Source of the DNA: Streptomyces sp. NBC_00443
GTDB lineage: Bacteria; Actinomycetota; Actinomycetes; Streptomycetales; Streptomycetaceae
Reading direction: 5' to 3'
Assembly (NCBI RefSeq): GCF_036014175.1
Contig: NZ_CP107917.1
Location: 7,068,001-7,132,000, forward strand
DNA: 64,000 nucleotides
Part shown: positions 1-8,852 of the stretch, one piece after another
How positions within the stretch are numbered: the first letter of the stretch is position 1
Layout of the letters: each line of letters opens with the position of its first letter
Notes under the pieces: model-generated
The model's database searches: none
What the model was told of the DNA's origin: nothing
Seen by the model: the letters and a program-made list of their open reading frames with translations, nothing else
Made by a program: the position numbers and the translations under genes

Positions 1-393
1 CGTGAACTCGACGGCGACGAAGCCGTGGCGCTCGTAGAACCGGTGGGCGGGCCCGTTGACCTGGAAGGTCCACAGGCTCAGCCCGTTCGGGCGGCGCTGC
101 TTGGCGAGGTCGACGAGACGGTCGCCGATGCCACGGCCGCGCCAGTCGGGGTCCAGGTAGAGCTGGGAGAGGTGGTCGGCGTCGAGGACCATGAGGCCGA
201 CGATGCGGTCGGCGGCCTCGGCGACCCAGGTCTCCCTGAGCAGCACCACCACCTCCCGGAAGTACGTCCGCACGTCGTCGTCGGATCGCGGCCGGACGAC
301 CGTCGGCAGCGCGGCGGCGAACGACCGCAGCCAGACGTCGGCCGCGGCGCCGGCATCGGTGGGCCTGGCACGGCGGAGCGCCACGGGGGTCAT
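1..393 (-). CDS. GNAT family N-acetyltransferase (partial, C-terminus outside window)
   Basis: Acetyl-CoA-dependent N-acetyltransferase of unknown substrate. The first 131 codons are visible, starting MTPVALRRARPTDAG and reading through the family's acetyl-CoA binding motif A (DPDWRGRGIG, around residues 83-92) and the late strand/helix segment ending FYERHGF. The 3' end is cut off by the window edge. The ATG overlaps the TGA of the upstream RidA-type gene in an ATGA arrangement, so the two are probably translated as a coupled pair. Family call is firm; the substrate cannot be told from sequence. Confidence 0.85.
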   Translation of the reverse strand, partial: MTPVALRRARPTDAGAAADVWLRSFAAALPTVVRPRSDDDVRTYFREVVVLLRETWVAEAADRIVGLMVLDADHLSQLYLDPDWRGRGIGDRLVDLAKQRRPNGLSLWTFQVNGPAHRFYERHGFVAVEFT

Positions 394-815
394 GAGCGAG
401 GCGCCCTCTCCGGGCTCTCCGGGACGGCGGCCGTGGCAGTGATCTCCACCAGATGTCCCGTGTATCCGAGGCAGGCCACCCCGAGCAGCGTCGACGAGTG
501 CGGACCGACGCTCAGCCCTGACGCCTCGACGACCTCCCAGACGGCCGACAGCACCGCCGGCTCACCGCTCACGACGTACACGTCGGTCGACAGGACGTGC
601 GCCAAGTCGCTCCCGATCGCCTCCAGTTGCACTTCGAGGTTGGCGATCACCTGCTCGGCCTGCCGCACCGGGTCTCCCGCACCGACGAGGTTCCCGTCGC
701 GGTCGAGAGGCACCGAACCGGCGAGGAAGGCGAGCCTCGTGCCGGCTTCGACCACGGAGGCGTGGGCGTAGGTGGGGGGCGGGAAGAGGGCGGGGGAGGT
801 GACGCGTCGGATCAC
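390..815 (-). CDS. RidA/YjgF family protein (enamine/imine deaminase-like)
   Basis: 141-residue member of the RidA/YER057c/UK114 family, small trimeric proteins that hydrolyse reactive enamine/imine intermediates from PLP enzymes or act in catabolic pathways. Visible family features are the N-terminal PPPTYAHASVVEAG strand, the GNLVGAGDPVRQAEQ turn and helix, and the C-terminal LVEITATAAVP strand. The start is a GTG at 815 preceded by AGGAG with a five-base spacer; the frame is open further upstream but that part has no family similarity. The stop overlaps the next gene's ATG. The canonical substrate-binding Arg of RidA is not obvious, so this may be one of the non-deaminase subgroups. Confidence 0.85.
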   Translation of the reverse strand: MIRRVTSPALFPPPTYAHASVVEAGTRLAFLAGSVPLDRDGNLVGAGDPVRQAEQVIANLEVQLEAIGSDLAHVLSTDVYVVSGEPAVLSAVWEVVEASGLSVGPHSSTLLGVACLGYTGHLVEITATAAVPESPERAPRS

Positions 816-922
816 GGGGGCTCCTGGGCGGTGCAAGCGCAGTCGGCGGTCAATCCGCCGATCATGCGCGCCCGCACCACTCCCTCGCATCCGAATATCC
901 CAGCGTCGGTCGCCCCGTCACT

Positions 923-3900
923 TCACGGAGCGAGCCGGTAGGCGTTCGTGATCGTCTCGCGCACGGTGTTGCCGCCCTTGTCCTTCAGGTCCACCCGGAA
1001 GGACACGGCCTTGGCGGTCGCCGGGTGCTTCGCACTCACCGAGCGCGCGCCCTTCGCGTCGGTCGTCACGGTGAGCGGCTTCCAGGTCCGGCCGCCGTCG
1101 TAGGAGACGTTCACGGTCAGCGCGGCGACCTGCCCGGCCGCGGCGGCCGCGCCGCTCAGCTTCAGCGGCACCGTGAGCGTGCTGCCCGCCGGAGCCGTCC
1201 CCTGCAGGCTCAGCTTCGGCGCGAGACGCACCGTCGACAGGGGCAGCCTGGCCGTGCCGTCCGACGCCGGCCGGGCCGACGTGAACGTCCACACCCCTGC
1301 GACCTTCGTGCTGGTGGAGGTGTCCTCGGCCGAGCGGCTCGCCTCGACCGTCAGGCGGTACGCGGCGGAGGCGGCGGGAACCTCGGCGCCCACCCAGTCC
1401 GTGGGCGGGACCTCGGCGAGGATCCGGCCGCCGGATTCCAGCCGGGCGAAGCCGCCGGTGACGATCGAGGACCCCGGGTTGCCGCTGCCGTCGTTGAACA
1501 GCGGGATCCTGGCGCTGATGTAGTCGCCGGTCCGCTCGGCGCCCTGCTGCTCCGGGCTACCCGCCGCGAGATCGGGGCCGACCACACCGGTGTTGAACCT
1601 CAGCGTGTGGCTGGAGCCCGGTTTGTAGGCCACCCACTCCTTCGTGTACTGCATGCGCTCCTCGCCGCGGGAGTTGAGCTGCGTGGCGGTCCACGACCAT
1701 CGCACGCCGGCCGTGCTGAGGAAATGCGTGGTGGCCTGCGGCAGCTTCTGCTTCAGCGGTTCCTGTGTGCTGACGGTCCACCCGCGCTCGTCCATCGGCG
1801 TGATGTGGACCTGGCCCTTGGCCCCGGTGGCGGAGGCGCCGAAGCCGAGCTTCACCTCGGCGACCTCGGCCCGGGTGACGGAACGGGCCAGGCCGGTGAA
1901 GAAGCTCCCCTTGCGGTTGAAGGCGAACCGGTAGTCGACGTTCTTGCCGGCCGCGCCGGGGTTCTTCCACACCCCGATGAACTGGGCCCGCATCGTGTCC
2001 GACGCCGGTCCGAGGGCGGCGGTGCGCATCGGCGGCACGCCGCTGCTGGACCAGGTGTTGGACACGCCCGCGGCCTCGTCGTCGTACCCGACGGTGGAGG
2101 TGACGAGCTTCGCGGCCGGATCCGGGGCCTTCACGGCGAACAGCTTTGCCTTGCGGGAGTCGAGGGTGACCGTGACGTTCCCGGTCACCTTCAGAACCGG
2201 CTGGACGAAGAAGCCCAGCTCGTTGTCCTTGGCGAAGACAAGACTCTCCAACTGGTAAGAGCCTTTGGGCAGCCGCTGGACCACCGTGCCGTTCGCGCTG
2301 TACGGAAGCTCCACGCGGTCGCCGAGCCCGCCGATGGGGGTGACCGTCGTCGCGTAGGTGCCGGGGGCCGCCCCGTCGGCGTCGATGTGCCGCACCCTGA
2401 CGTCGTACGACTCCACCTCCCGATCGACCACCAGACCGGTGCGTACCTCCTGGCCGTCGCCCGACGCCAGCACGGTGCCGCCGAAGACGCCGTCGACGGT
2501 GCCCTTGCGAGTGTCGGCGGTGACGGTGGTTTTCGCGGTGCCCCCGGCCGGAACGGTGAGCTCGGCGTCCTTGACGGTGAACATGCCGTCCGGGGCCGGG
2601 CGGCCCGCCGGGTCGGTCCCGGAGGCGCTCAGCCGCAGGGTGACGGCCTGGGTGCCGTAGTTGCGGTAAGTGAGGGTCCTGGAGGCCGGTTTGTCGTCGG
2701 CGTGCGGCCAGGTGTGCATGCCGAAGCCCAGGGAGCCGGGCTCGGAGACGACCGAGGCCGTGGCGGCGCGCACCAGGTCCACCCGGCCCGCGCCCTGCTG
2801 GTGGGCGTTCAGCAGCGGGTTGGGCTTGGCCGAACCGGTCAGGAGCGCCTTCAGCCGGGCTCCGCTCCAGTCCGGGTGCTGCTGGAGCACCAGCGCAGCG
2901 GCGCCCGCGACGTGCGGCGAGGCCATCGACGTGCCGGAGTTCGGAACGTAGTCCTCACTCGGGGGCAGCTCGCTCTGCGTGGTCAGAGCGGCGGTGATGT
3001 CCATGCCGGGGCCGGTGAGGTCCGGCTTGGGTGTGCCGTCGAGGTTCGGGCCGCGGCTGGAGAAGTCGGCGATCTGGTCCTGCTTGTCCACGGCACCGAC
3101 GGTGAGCGCCGCGGGGGCGCTGCCGGGTGACCAGACCGTGCGGTGCCCGTCGCCCGAGTTGCCCGCGGCCACCACGAACAGGGCCTTGTCGGAGAGCCGG
3201 GCGAGGGCCGCCTCCTTCGGGTCGATCCCGGGGGTGTCGAGGGAGCCCAGACTCAGGTTGACGATCTTTGCGCCCTGGTCGACGGCCCATTGCATGCCGG
3301 CGACGATGCTCGAGGTGGATCCCAGGTTGTCGTCGTCCAGAACCTTGCCGTCCAGCAGCTTCACACCGGGCGCCACGCCCGTGTAGTGGCCGTCGGACTT
3401 CGCACCGCTCCCGGCGATGATGGAGGCCACGTGCGTACCGTGCCCGAAGCGGTCCTTGACGTCGGGGGAATCGCTGAAGTTCTTCTGGGCCGTCTCGACG
3501 CCCTTGAGGTCAGGATGGGTCTCGTCCACGCCCGAGTCCAGGACCGCCACCGTGACGCCCTTGCCGGTGAAGCCCGACTTCCACATGGCGGGCGCACCGA
3601 TCTGCGGCACGCTCTCGGCCAGGGCGCCCCGGACCTTCGCGTCCAGCCAGACGTGGGCGATGGGCCGCGCGGGGGCGGCCGTACCGCCTGCCGTACGGGC
3701 CGAGGAGCCGTTTGTGACGGCCGCCCACAGCGCCGGGGCACCGGTCTTGGGTGCCGTGAAGGCCTCGCCGGCGACCGCGGGCAGCGCACGGCGTTCGCGG
3801 ACGGCCACGCCCGCGAACGGGTCGCCGGCTGCCAAGTCCCTTGCTCCGTCCTCCCGGTAGCCGACGATCAGCGGCAGCGTGCTGCGACGCGTGTCGTCGT

Positions 3901-4300
3901 ACCCGTCCCTGACCAGCTGCGCGACGTCGAACAGCTGCCGGTCGAGCACGCCGTCGGCGACCAGGCGCAGGGCGTCCTGAGGGACGACGTACGTGTGGCC
4001 GGCCTCGCGCCGCACCGAGAAGCCGATCTTCTCGCGGCCCTTGCCGCGCACAAGCCGAACCACCTGACCGTCGGAGCCGACGACCACGCGGTCGCCGGTG
4101 ATCAAGGTGACGGTCGCCGGTGGCTTCGCCTTCGCCCGGGCCTTCGTCCCGTCCTGCGCGGCGGAGCCGGCGGCCTGCGCCGGCTGGCCGCCGGCCGATA
4201 TCGCCCCCGTGACCAGCGTCCCGGCAACCACGGCGCCCAGTGCCGCCGTTCTCGCGCGTGCTGTGAATCCCACTCGCGATTCCCCCGCCCTCGTGTGCAT
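923..4300 (-). CDS. secreted S8 family (subtilisin-like) serine peptidase
   Basis: Large extracellular protease of 1125 residues. An N-terminal signal peptide (Arg-rich start, hydrophobic run to about residue 35, AQA cleavage region about 42) is followed by a propeptide and an S8 catalytic domain at about 245-520. The catalytic triad is Asp255 in VAVLDSGVDETHPD, His287 in GHGTHVAS and Ser458 in SGTSMASPHVAG, with the oxyanion Asn381 in AAGNSGDG. Roughly 600 further residues of beta-rich C-terminal region follow, as in large Streptomyces subtilases. Two starts are plausible: ATG at 4300, or GTG at 4273, which has GGGGGAA seven bases upstream and gives a more typical signal peptide. The promoter lies in 4301-4436. 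Confidence 0.95.
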   Translation of the reverse strand: MHTRAGESRVGFTARARTAALGAVVAGTLVTGAISAGGQPAQAAGSAAQDGTKARAKAKPPATVTLITGDRVVVGSDGQVVRLVRGKGREKIGFSVRREAGHTYVVPQDALRLVADGVLDRQLFDVAQLVRDGYDDTRRSTLPLIVGYREDGARDLAAGDPFAGVAVRERRALPAVAGEAFTAPKTGAPALWAAVTNGSSARTAGGTAAPARPIAHVWLDAKVRGALAESVPQIGAPAMWKSGFTGKGVTVAVLDSGVDETHPDLKGVETAQKNFSDSPDVKDRFGHGTHVASIIAGSGAKSDGHYTGVAPGVKLLDGKVLDDDNLGSTSSIVAGMQWAVDQGAKIVNLSLGSLDTPGIDPKEAALARLSDKALFVVAAGNSGDGHRTVWSPGSAPAALTVGAVDKQDQIADFSSRGPNLDGTPKPDLTGPGMDITAALTTQSELPPSEDYVPNSGTSMASPHVAGAAALVLQQHPDWSGARLKALLTGSAKPNPLLNAHQQGAGRVDLVRAATASVVSEPGSLGFGMHTWPHADDKPASRTLTYRNYGTQAVTLRLSASGTDPAGRPAPDGMFTVKDAELTVPAGGTAKTTVTADTRKGTVDGVFGGTVLASGDGQEVRTGLVVDREVESYDVRVRHIDADGAAPGTYATTVTPIGGLGDRVELPYSANGTVVQRLPKGSYQLESLVFAKDNELGFFVQPVLKVTGNVTVTLDSRKAKLFAVKAPDPAAKLVTSTVGYDDEAAGVSNTWSSSGVPPMRTAALGPASDTMRAQFIGVWKNPGAAGKNVDYRFAFNRKGSFFTGLARSVTRAEVAEVKLGFGASATGAKGQVHITPMDERGWTVSTQEPLKQKLPQATTHFLSTAGVRWSWTATQLNSRGEERMQYTKEWVAYKPGSSHTLRFNTGVVGPDLAAGSPEQQGAERTGDYISARIPLFNDGSGNPGSSIVTGGFARLESGGRILAEVPPTDWVGAEVPAASAAYRLTVEASRSAEDTSTSTKVAGVWTFTSARPASDGTARLPLSTVRLAPKLSLQGTAPAGSTLTVPLKLSGAAAAAGQVAALTVNVSYDGGRTWKPLTVTTDAKGARSVSAKHPATAKAVSFRVDLKDKGGNTVRETITNAYRLAP

Positions 4301-4436
4301 GCCAACGCGTTCTCCGCTATCACGCGCGGGGGATGCGTTCGGTTCTCGAGGGGAGAGAGAACATCAAGGGGGAGTCGGGCAGGAGCGCGCAGGTCAGTAC
4401 CGGCCGACCCGTTCTTCCCAGGGCTGGACCAGCCGG

Positions 4437-5000
4437 CTAGCGCGCCACGCGGTAGCGGAGGTAGACCACCTTCGAGCTGAGGGTGCGGGTCTCGACGAGT
4501 TCGAGATCCACCCGGCGCTCATGCTGGGGAAAGAACGGAATGCCACCGCCGACCAGCACCGGATAGACCCTGGCCCGGTACTCGTCGATCAGATCCGCCG
4601 CGGCCGCCTCGGCGGCGAGCGTCGCGCCGCCGATCGCGATGTCGCCCTCCCCCGGCTCGGCCCGCAACCGCTCGATCTCCTCCGCCAGGCCGCCGGGAGA
4701 CAGGCGGGCATTGCCCTGCACCGCCGAAAGGGTGGTGGAGAACACCACCTTCGGCAGCGCCTTCCAGAGCGCGGCGAACTCGAGCGTGGAGAACTCGAGC
4801 GCCGGATGCTGGTCGGCGGTCTCCCAGTACAGCATCGTCTCGTACAACCGGCGTCCCAGCAGATGGACGCCGACCTCACGGATCTCGTCGACGGAGAGAC
4901 GAAAGACGTCCTCGGTGGGCACCCCAAAGTCGAAGCCGCCGTCCGGCCCGACGATGTAGCCGTCCAGTGAGACGCCCATCGAGTAGGTCACGCTGCGCAT
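4437..5000 (-). CDS. dihydrofolate reductase family protein (RibD C-terminal domain)
   Basis: 187-residue NADPH-type reductase of the DHFR/RibD-C superfamily. It starts MRSVTYSMGVSLDGYIVGPD, the typical first strand and loop of this group, and carries the LLGRRLYETMLYW helix and the GDIAIGGATLAAEA nucleotide-binding turn. Streptomyces genomes hold many paralogues and none has a firmly assigned substrate; riboflavin-pathway RibD proteins carry an additional deaminase domain which is absent here. The ATG at 5000 has a strong GAGGAGG eight bases upstream. A longer frame upstream of it lacks similarity and was not used. Confidence 0.88.
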   Translation of the reverse strand: MRSVTYSMGVSLDGYIVGPDGGFDFGVPTEDVFRLSVDEIREVGVHLLGRRLYETMLYWETADQHPALEFSTLEFAALWKALPKVVFSTTLSAVQGNARLSPGGLAEEIERLRAEPGEGDIAIGGATLAAEAAAADLIDEYRARVYPVLVGGGIPFFPQHERRVDLELVETRTLSSKVVYLRYRVAR

Positions 5001-5237
5001 CAGAATTCCTCCTCGGTGACGGGTCGACAGTACGACCGCCGACCGCCGGCCGCGGCAGAACTCGTCGCCGTGGTTGCGTTCATAAAGAACGTGTCGTTTC
5101 CACGCATCGTCACATCCCCGAAACGTCGGCGTCCCACAGCCTCCAAGAGCTCGCCCTACCGTGGACACCACAGCCCAGCCCAAGCCCGGCCACCGTCGCC
5201 CGAAGGCACACCCCGCCCTCGCCCCGACAGGAGCCCT

Positions 5238-7190
5238 GTGTCCCGCCCCGCACGTCGCGCCCTTTCCCTCCCTCCCTGGCTCGCCCACACCCTGCGCGCC
5301 CAGCGCGGCCCCGTCCCCTGGAGTGCGGTGGTCCGGGGAGCCCTGGCCGCCGGGCCGCTCCTCCTCGTCGCCGTGCTCGCCGACCGTGCCTCACTCGGTG
5401 TCGTGGCCGCCATCGCCGCCATGCTCGCCGGTATCAACGACCGTCCCGGCAGCCGTCGTGTCTCCGTCCACCGGCTCGGGGTGCCCGCGCTGGCGGGGGC
5501 GGTCGGGCTCCTCGTCGGGACGATGGCAGGGGATCGCCTCGGGGCCGCTGCGCTCACCCTCCTCCTCACCGGCCTCGGGCTCTTCGCGGGAGGGATCAGC
5601 GCCGTCGGGCCCGTCGCCTCCGCGTCCGGGACGCAACTGCTCGTCGCCTCCGCCATCGGGGCGGGGATGCCGTTGCCGGAGAGCGGGTGGCTGCGGGCGC
5701 TCGCCTATCTCGGCGGTGCCGCCTGGCTGCTGGGGCTCCGGCTGGCCCTCCCCACGCCCGGCTCCCTCGTCGGAGACTTCCGGTTCGACGGCGAGCGCGA
5801 CGCCGTCGCCATCGTGTACGACGCCGTCGCGAACCTCCTCGACGCCGTCGGCACCCGCCATGCCACCGCCCGGCGCGTCGCGCTCACCGCCGCCCTCGAC
5901 CATGCGCAGGACGCTCTCACCGGGCCCCGGCTGCGGCGGTACGCCTCCTCGTCCACCGAGCGGCGGCTGCACGCGCAGTACGCGGCCGCCCTGCCGCTCG
6001 CCGAGGCCGCCACCGCGCTCGCCTGGGCCGGGGAAGCGGTACCCGCGCGGGCCTCCGAAGGCCCCCGGCGCCTCGCCGCCGCCGTACGTGGCAACACCCA
6101 CACCGGCCCTCTCCCCGCGCCCTCCCGCTCCGCGCCCGCCCTGCGCGCCCTGGACGATGCCCTGTTGCACGCCGCCGAGGCGTTCGACCAGGGCCGGGGC
6201 AACCGCGACCTGCACACCCGGCGTCGTACGGCCGCGGATCTCGCCCGAGCCGTGTTCGGGGCCGGCGGGCGGGAGTACGGCCTGCGCGTCGCCCTCTGCT
6301 TCGGTGCCAGCGCCGCCATCGCCCAGGCGCTGCACCACACCCAGTGGTACGGGCAGCACGAGCACTGGTACTGGCTCCCCGCCACCGCCGTCTTCCTCGT
6401 CAAGCCCGATCTGGGGCCGCTCGCGTCCCGGGTGCTGTGCCGGGCCGCCGGCACCGTGCTGGGAGCCCTGCTCTTCGCCGGGTTCGCGGCCGTGCTGCCC
6501 CGGCCGGAAGGGCTCATCGCGCTCGTGGCGCTCTGCGGAGCCCTGATTCCCGTGGCCACCCGGCACTTCGCCGCCCAGACCGCCGTAGTGACCCTTCTCG
6601 TGCTCGCCCTGGTCATGGTGGGCGGCGAGCCGCAGGCCTCCCTGAGCAGGATCGGCGAGACGCTGCTGGCCTGCGCGATCGTGCTGGTCGTGGGACACCT
6701 GCCGATGCCGGGGCAGCGGGGCGGGGGCGTACGGTCCCGACTCGCGACGGCCGACCGGGCGGCACATGCCTACCTCGCGCATGTGCTGCGGGAGTCCGAG
6801 GCCACCTGTGCGCGGCGCGAGACCGACGCCCCCCACAGGCCGTACGAACCCACCCCGCCCCGCAGCGACCCCCGCGCCGTCCGCTGGACCCTCCGTCGCG
6901 AGGCCTACCGTGCGCTCGCCGAGGCCCGTACCGCGATCGCCCTCGCCGCCGCCGAACTTCCCGCGCTCGCCCGGCACACGGAGGGTGCGGACGACGTCGT
7001 CGCCACCCTCGAACAGCTCGTCGACACGACCACCGCGTGCGCCGTGCACCTCGACGACTCGGGCCGGCTCACGCCCTGGCACACAGCCCAGCTCACCGAG
7101 TTGCTGGAGCAACTCGCGCAGCACCGCGACCGGGCCGGGCTGCACGGGCCGCGGGGTCCCGCGACCCCCGACGTACCCCTCGCCGGATGA
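5238..7190 (+). CDS. FUSC family membrane protein (putative aromatic/toxic compound efflux)
   Basis: 650-residue integral membrane protein of the fusaric-acid-resistance (FUSC/YccS/AaeB-like) family. Two blocks of about four to six transmembrane helices are visible, residues about 15-150 and 360-480, separated and followed by long cytoplasmic helical regions rich in Ala/Arg/Glu; the second block begins with the family-like ALCFGASAAIAQALHH segment and the WYWLPATAVFLVKPD loop. Family members are thought to export aromatic acids or drugs, but most are uncharacterised. The start is GTG at 5238 with AGGAG four bases upstream. The 3' end is only six bases from the convergent methyltransferase gene, with no clear terminator between. 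Confidence 0.85.
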   Translation: MSRPARRALSLPPWLAHTLRAQRGPVPWSAVVRGALAAGPLLLVAVLADRASLGVVAAIAAMLAGINDRPGSRRVSVHRLGVPALAGAVGLLVGTMAGDRLGAAALTLLLTGLGLFAGGISAVGPVASASGTQLLVASAIGAGMPLPESGWLRALAYLGGAAWLLGLRLALPTPGSLVGDFRFDGERDAVAIVYDAVANLLDAVGTRHATARRVALTAALDHAQDALTGPRLRRYASSSTERRLHAQYAAALPLAEAATALAWAGEAVPARASEGPRRLAAAVRGNTHTGPLPAPSRSAPALRALDDALLHAAEAFDQGRGNRDLHTRRRTAADLARAVFGAGGREYGLRVALCFGASAAIAQALHHTQWYGQHEHWYWLPATAVFLVKPDLGPLASRVLCRAAGTVLGALLFAGFAAVLPRPEGLIALVALCGALIPVATRHFAAQTAVVTLLVLALVMVGGEPQASLSRIGETLLACAIVLVVGHLPMPGQRGGGVRSRLATADRAAHAYLAHVLRESEATCARRETDAPHRPYEPTPPRSDPRAVRWTLRREAYRALAEARTAIALAAAELPALARHTEGADDVVATLEQLVDTTTACAVHLDDSGRLTPWHTAQLTELLEQLAQHRDRAGLHGPRGPATPDVPLAG

Positions 7191-7196
7191 TGCCCG

Positions 7197-7760
7197 TCAG
7201 CCCCGTGCCCGCACGCACACCAACCTGCTCCCCGCCCCGGTCACCCCCACCCGCACCTCCGCCTCGAACCCCTGCGCCGCCACGGCCGCCGACACCTTTC
7301 CGGCGATCTCCTCGGCCCGGCGCGCGTCCGGCGGCTCCCAGCACAGGCACAGGGCGCCGCCCGGCGCCAGCCAGCGCCTCAGCGCGGCCAACTCCCGGTC
7401 GGGAGAGCGCACCCAGAAGAGGTTCACGTTGACGGCGAGGATCTTGTCGAAGGACGCGTCGGGGAAGTCGGACTCCTCCAGGGAGGCCGCGTGGAAGACC
7501 GCCCTGCCCGCCGCGACGCACTCTTCGTTACGGCGCCGCGCCGCCTCCACCGCCGTGGCCGAGCGGTCGATCGCCGTCATCGTGCCCGAGGAGAGCCGCT
7601 CGCAGATCAGGGCGGCCGCGACTCCCCGGCCGCAGCCGACCTCCAGGACCCGGTCGCCGGGCGTCAGGCCGAGGTTCTCCACCGCCCAGGTCAGTCGCTC
7701 CGGGACCGGCCCCCGCGGCACAGCGGTGTCAGCCGCCGAACCGTATCCACACCGGCGCAT
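7197..7760 (-). CDS. class I SAM-dependent methyltransferase
   Basis: 187-residue small-molecule methyltransferase. Motif I is VLEVGCGRGVAAAL (about 38-51), followed by the acidic end of strand 2 in MTAIDRSATA and the post-motif region SFDKILAVNVNLFW. The substrate is unknown. The frame begins at ATG 7760, inside the upstream hydrolase gene, with which it would overlap by 32 bases; a GTG at 7721 just after the upstream stop is an equally good start and loses only 13 residues. The pair is on one strand and probably co-transcribed. Confidence 0.85.
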   Translation of the reverse strand: MRRCGYGSAADTAVPRGPVPERLTWAVENLGLTPGDRVLEVGCGRGVAAALICERLSSGTMTAIDRSATAVEAARRRNEECVAAGRAVFHAASLEESDFPDASFDKILAVNVNLFWVRSPDRELAALRRWLAPGGALCLCWEPPDARRAEEIAGKVSAAVAAQGFEAEVRVGVTGAGSRLVCVRARG

Positions 7761-8715
7761 GGTCCGACCCCGGCGTCCCGACCCGCTCCGTCGGGTCCTC
7801 GCCGACCGACGGCAGGTCGAGGGCCCGGCCCTGCTGGTCGGGCAGGCCCGTGCCCGCCTCCGAGACGCGGTGGACCAACCGGTGGCTCGTCAGGACGTGG
7901 TCGATCAGCTCCCCGCGCCCGAAGTTGACGCGGGAGAAGCGCCGCTTCACGGGTATCAGCGGGGCCACGTTCCACAGCCGGAACGCATCGCCCAGATCGG
8001 GGTCCCTGAACGCGCGTTCCCTGTCGAGCTCGGAGCCCGGAGGGCCGAGCAGGATCTGCGTCGTGGCGGCGTTCACCACGTCGTTCATGTCGCCGAGGAC
8101 GGCCACGTCCCGCTCGCGCCCGTCGTCCTCGAGCAGGAAGTCCGCGAGGCCGCGCAGGGTCGCCGCCTCGGCGGCCCGGCGGTAGAGGGCGTACGCGCCG
8201 AAGCGGGCACGTTCCGCCTCGTCGTGCGGGTGGAAGCGCGACTTGCTGCCATTGCCCGGGTACGTCAGCAGCTTCGACTTGAGGTGCGCCACGGCCACCC
8301 GCAGGGGCCCGTCCGCCGTGTCGACCTCCACCGCCAGGAAGCCGCGGCTCGCCTCCCGGTCGTGATCGCCGGGCTGTGCGCCGTCGTCGCTCTGCACGGG
8401 GCGCAGCTTCTGCGCGAACACGCGCGTGTCCCGAAGCACCCGCATCGGCGTCCGGCTGATGAAGCCCACACGGATGCCGCGGGCGTCCCGGTGCCGGGAG
8501 AGCGCGGTGTGCCACTCCCCGCCCACCGCCCGGACCAGGTCGTCGAGCGCCTCCTCCTGCTTGACCTCCTGGACGCCGAGCAGCACCGGGTCGAGTGCGG
8601 TGATCACCGAGGCGAGGGACTCGACCTTCGCCTCGTACTCGGCATCGTTCTCGGGCGCGCCGTCGCCGCTGCCCGGGAGCATCAGGTTCTCGAGATTCCA
8701 GGTACCGAGGAGCAT
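7729..8715 (-). CDS. endonuclease/exonuclease/phosphatase (EEP) family protein
   Basis: 328-residue metal-dependent phosphoesterase of the DNase I/ExoIII-like EEP fold. Signature segments are GTWNLENLML at the N-terminus, the acidic LGVQEVKQEEAL, the paired VAVLGDMNDV and the terminal GSDHAPVWI, which hold the metal-binding and catalytic Glu, Asp, Asn, Asp and His. No signal peptide is visible, so it is probably cytoplasmic; the substrate could be nucleic acid, a phospholipid or a phosphosugar. The ATG at 8715 has AAAGGGG upstream at good spacing. It overlaps the downstream methyltransferase frame. Confidence 0.88.
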   Translation of the reverse strand: MLLGTWNLENLMLPGSGDGAPENDAEYEAKVESLASVITALDPVLLGVQEVKQEEALDDLVRAVGGEWHTALSRHRDARGIRVGFISRTPMRVLRDTRVFAQKLRPVQSDDGAQPGDHDREASRGFLAVEVDTADGPLRVAVAHLKSKLLTYPGNGSKSRFHPHDEAERARFGAYALYRRAAEAATLRGLADFLLEDDGRERDVAVLGDMNDVVNAATTQILLGPPGSELDRERAFRDPDLGDAFRLWNVAPLIPVKRRFSRVNFGRGELIDHVLTSHRLVHRVSEAGTGLPDQQGRALDLPSVGEDPTERVGTPGSDHAPVWIRFGG

Positions 8716-8840
8716 GTCGGGCCCCTTTCCGGAAGCCGTGCGACGGGCGGTGGTGAGGCCAGAATGCACGCGCCCACGCCGCCGGGACATAGCGCCGACG
8801 GGAAACGCGGTTCACCCCGTCCGGGGGCACGACCGCGTCG

Positions 8841-8846
8841 TACGGT
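8841..8846 (+). promoter_or_regulatory. leaderless -10 box for the amidohydrolase gene
   Basis: TACGGT ends six bases before the ATG at 8853 and there is no Shine-Dalgarno sequence, so transcription probably starts at the A of the ATG. No good -35 box is seen. Confidence 0.5.
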
Positions 8847-8852
8847 GACTGC

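Noticed and set aside
1025..3130. A 701-codon open frame on the plus strand opposite the S8 protease
   Set aside because: It is antisense to a clear protease gene, Arg/Gly-rich, has no family motif and is the usual shadow frame of GC-rich DNA.
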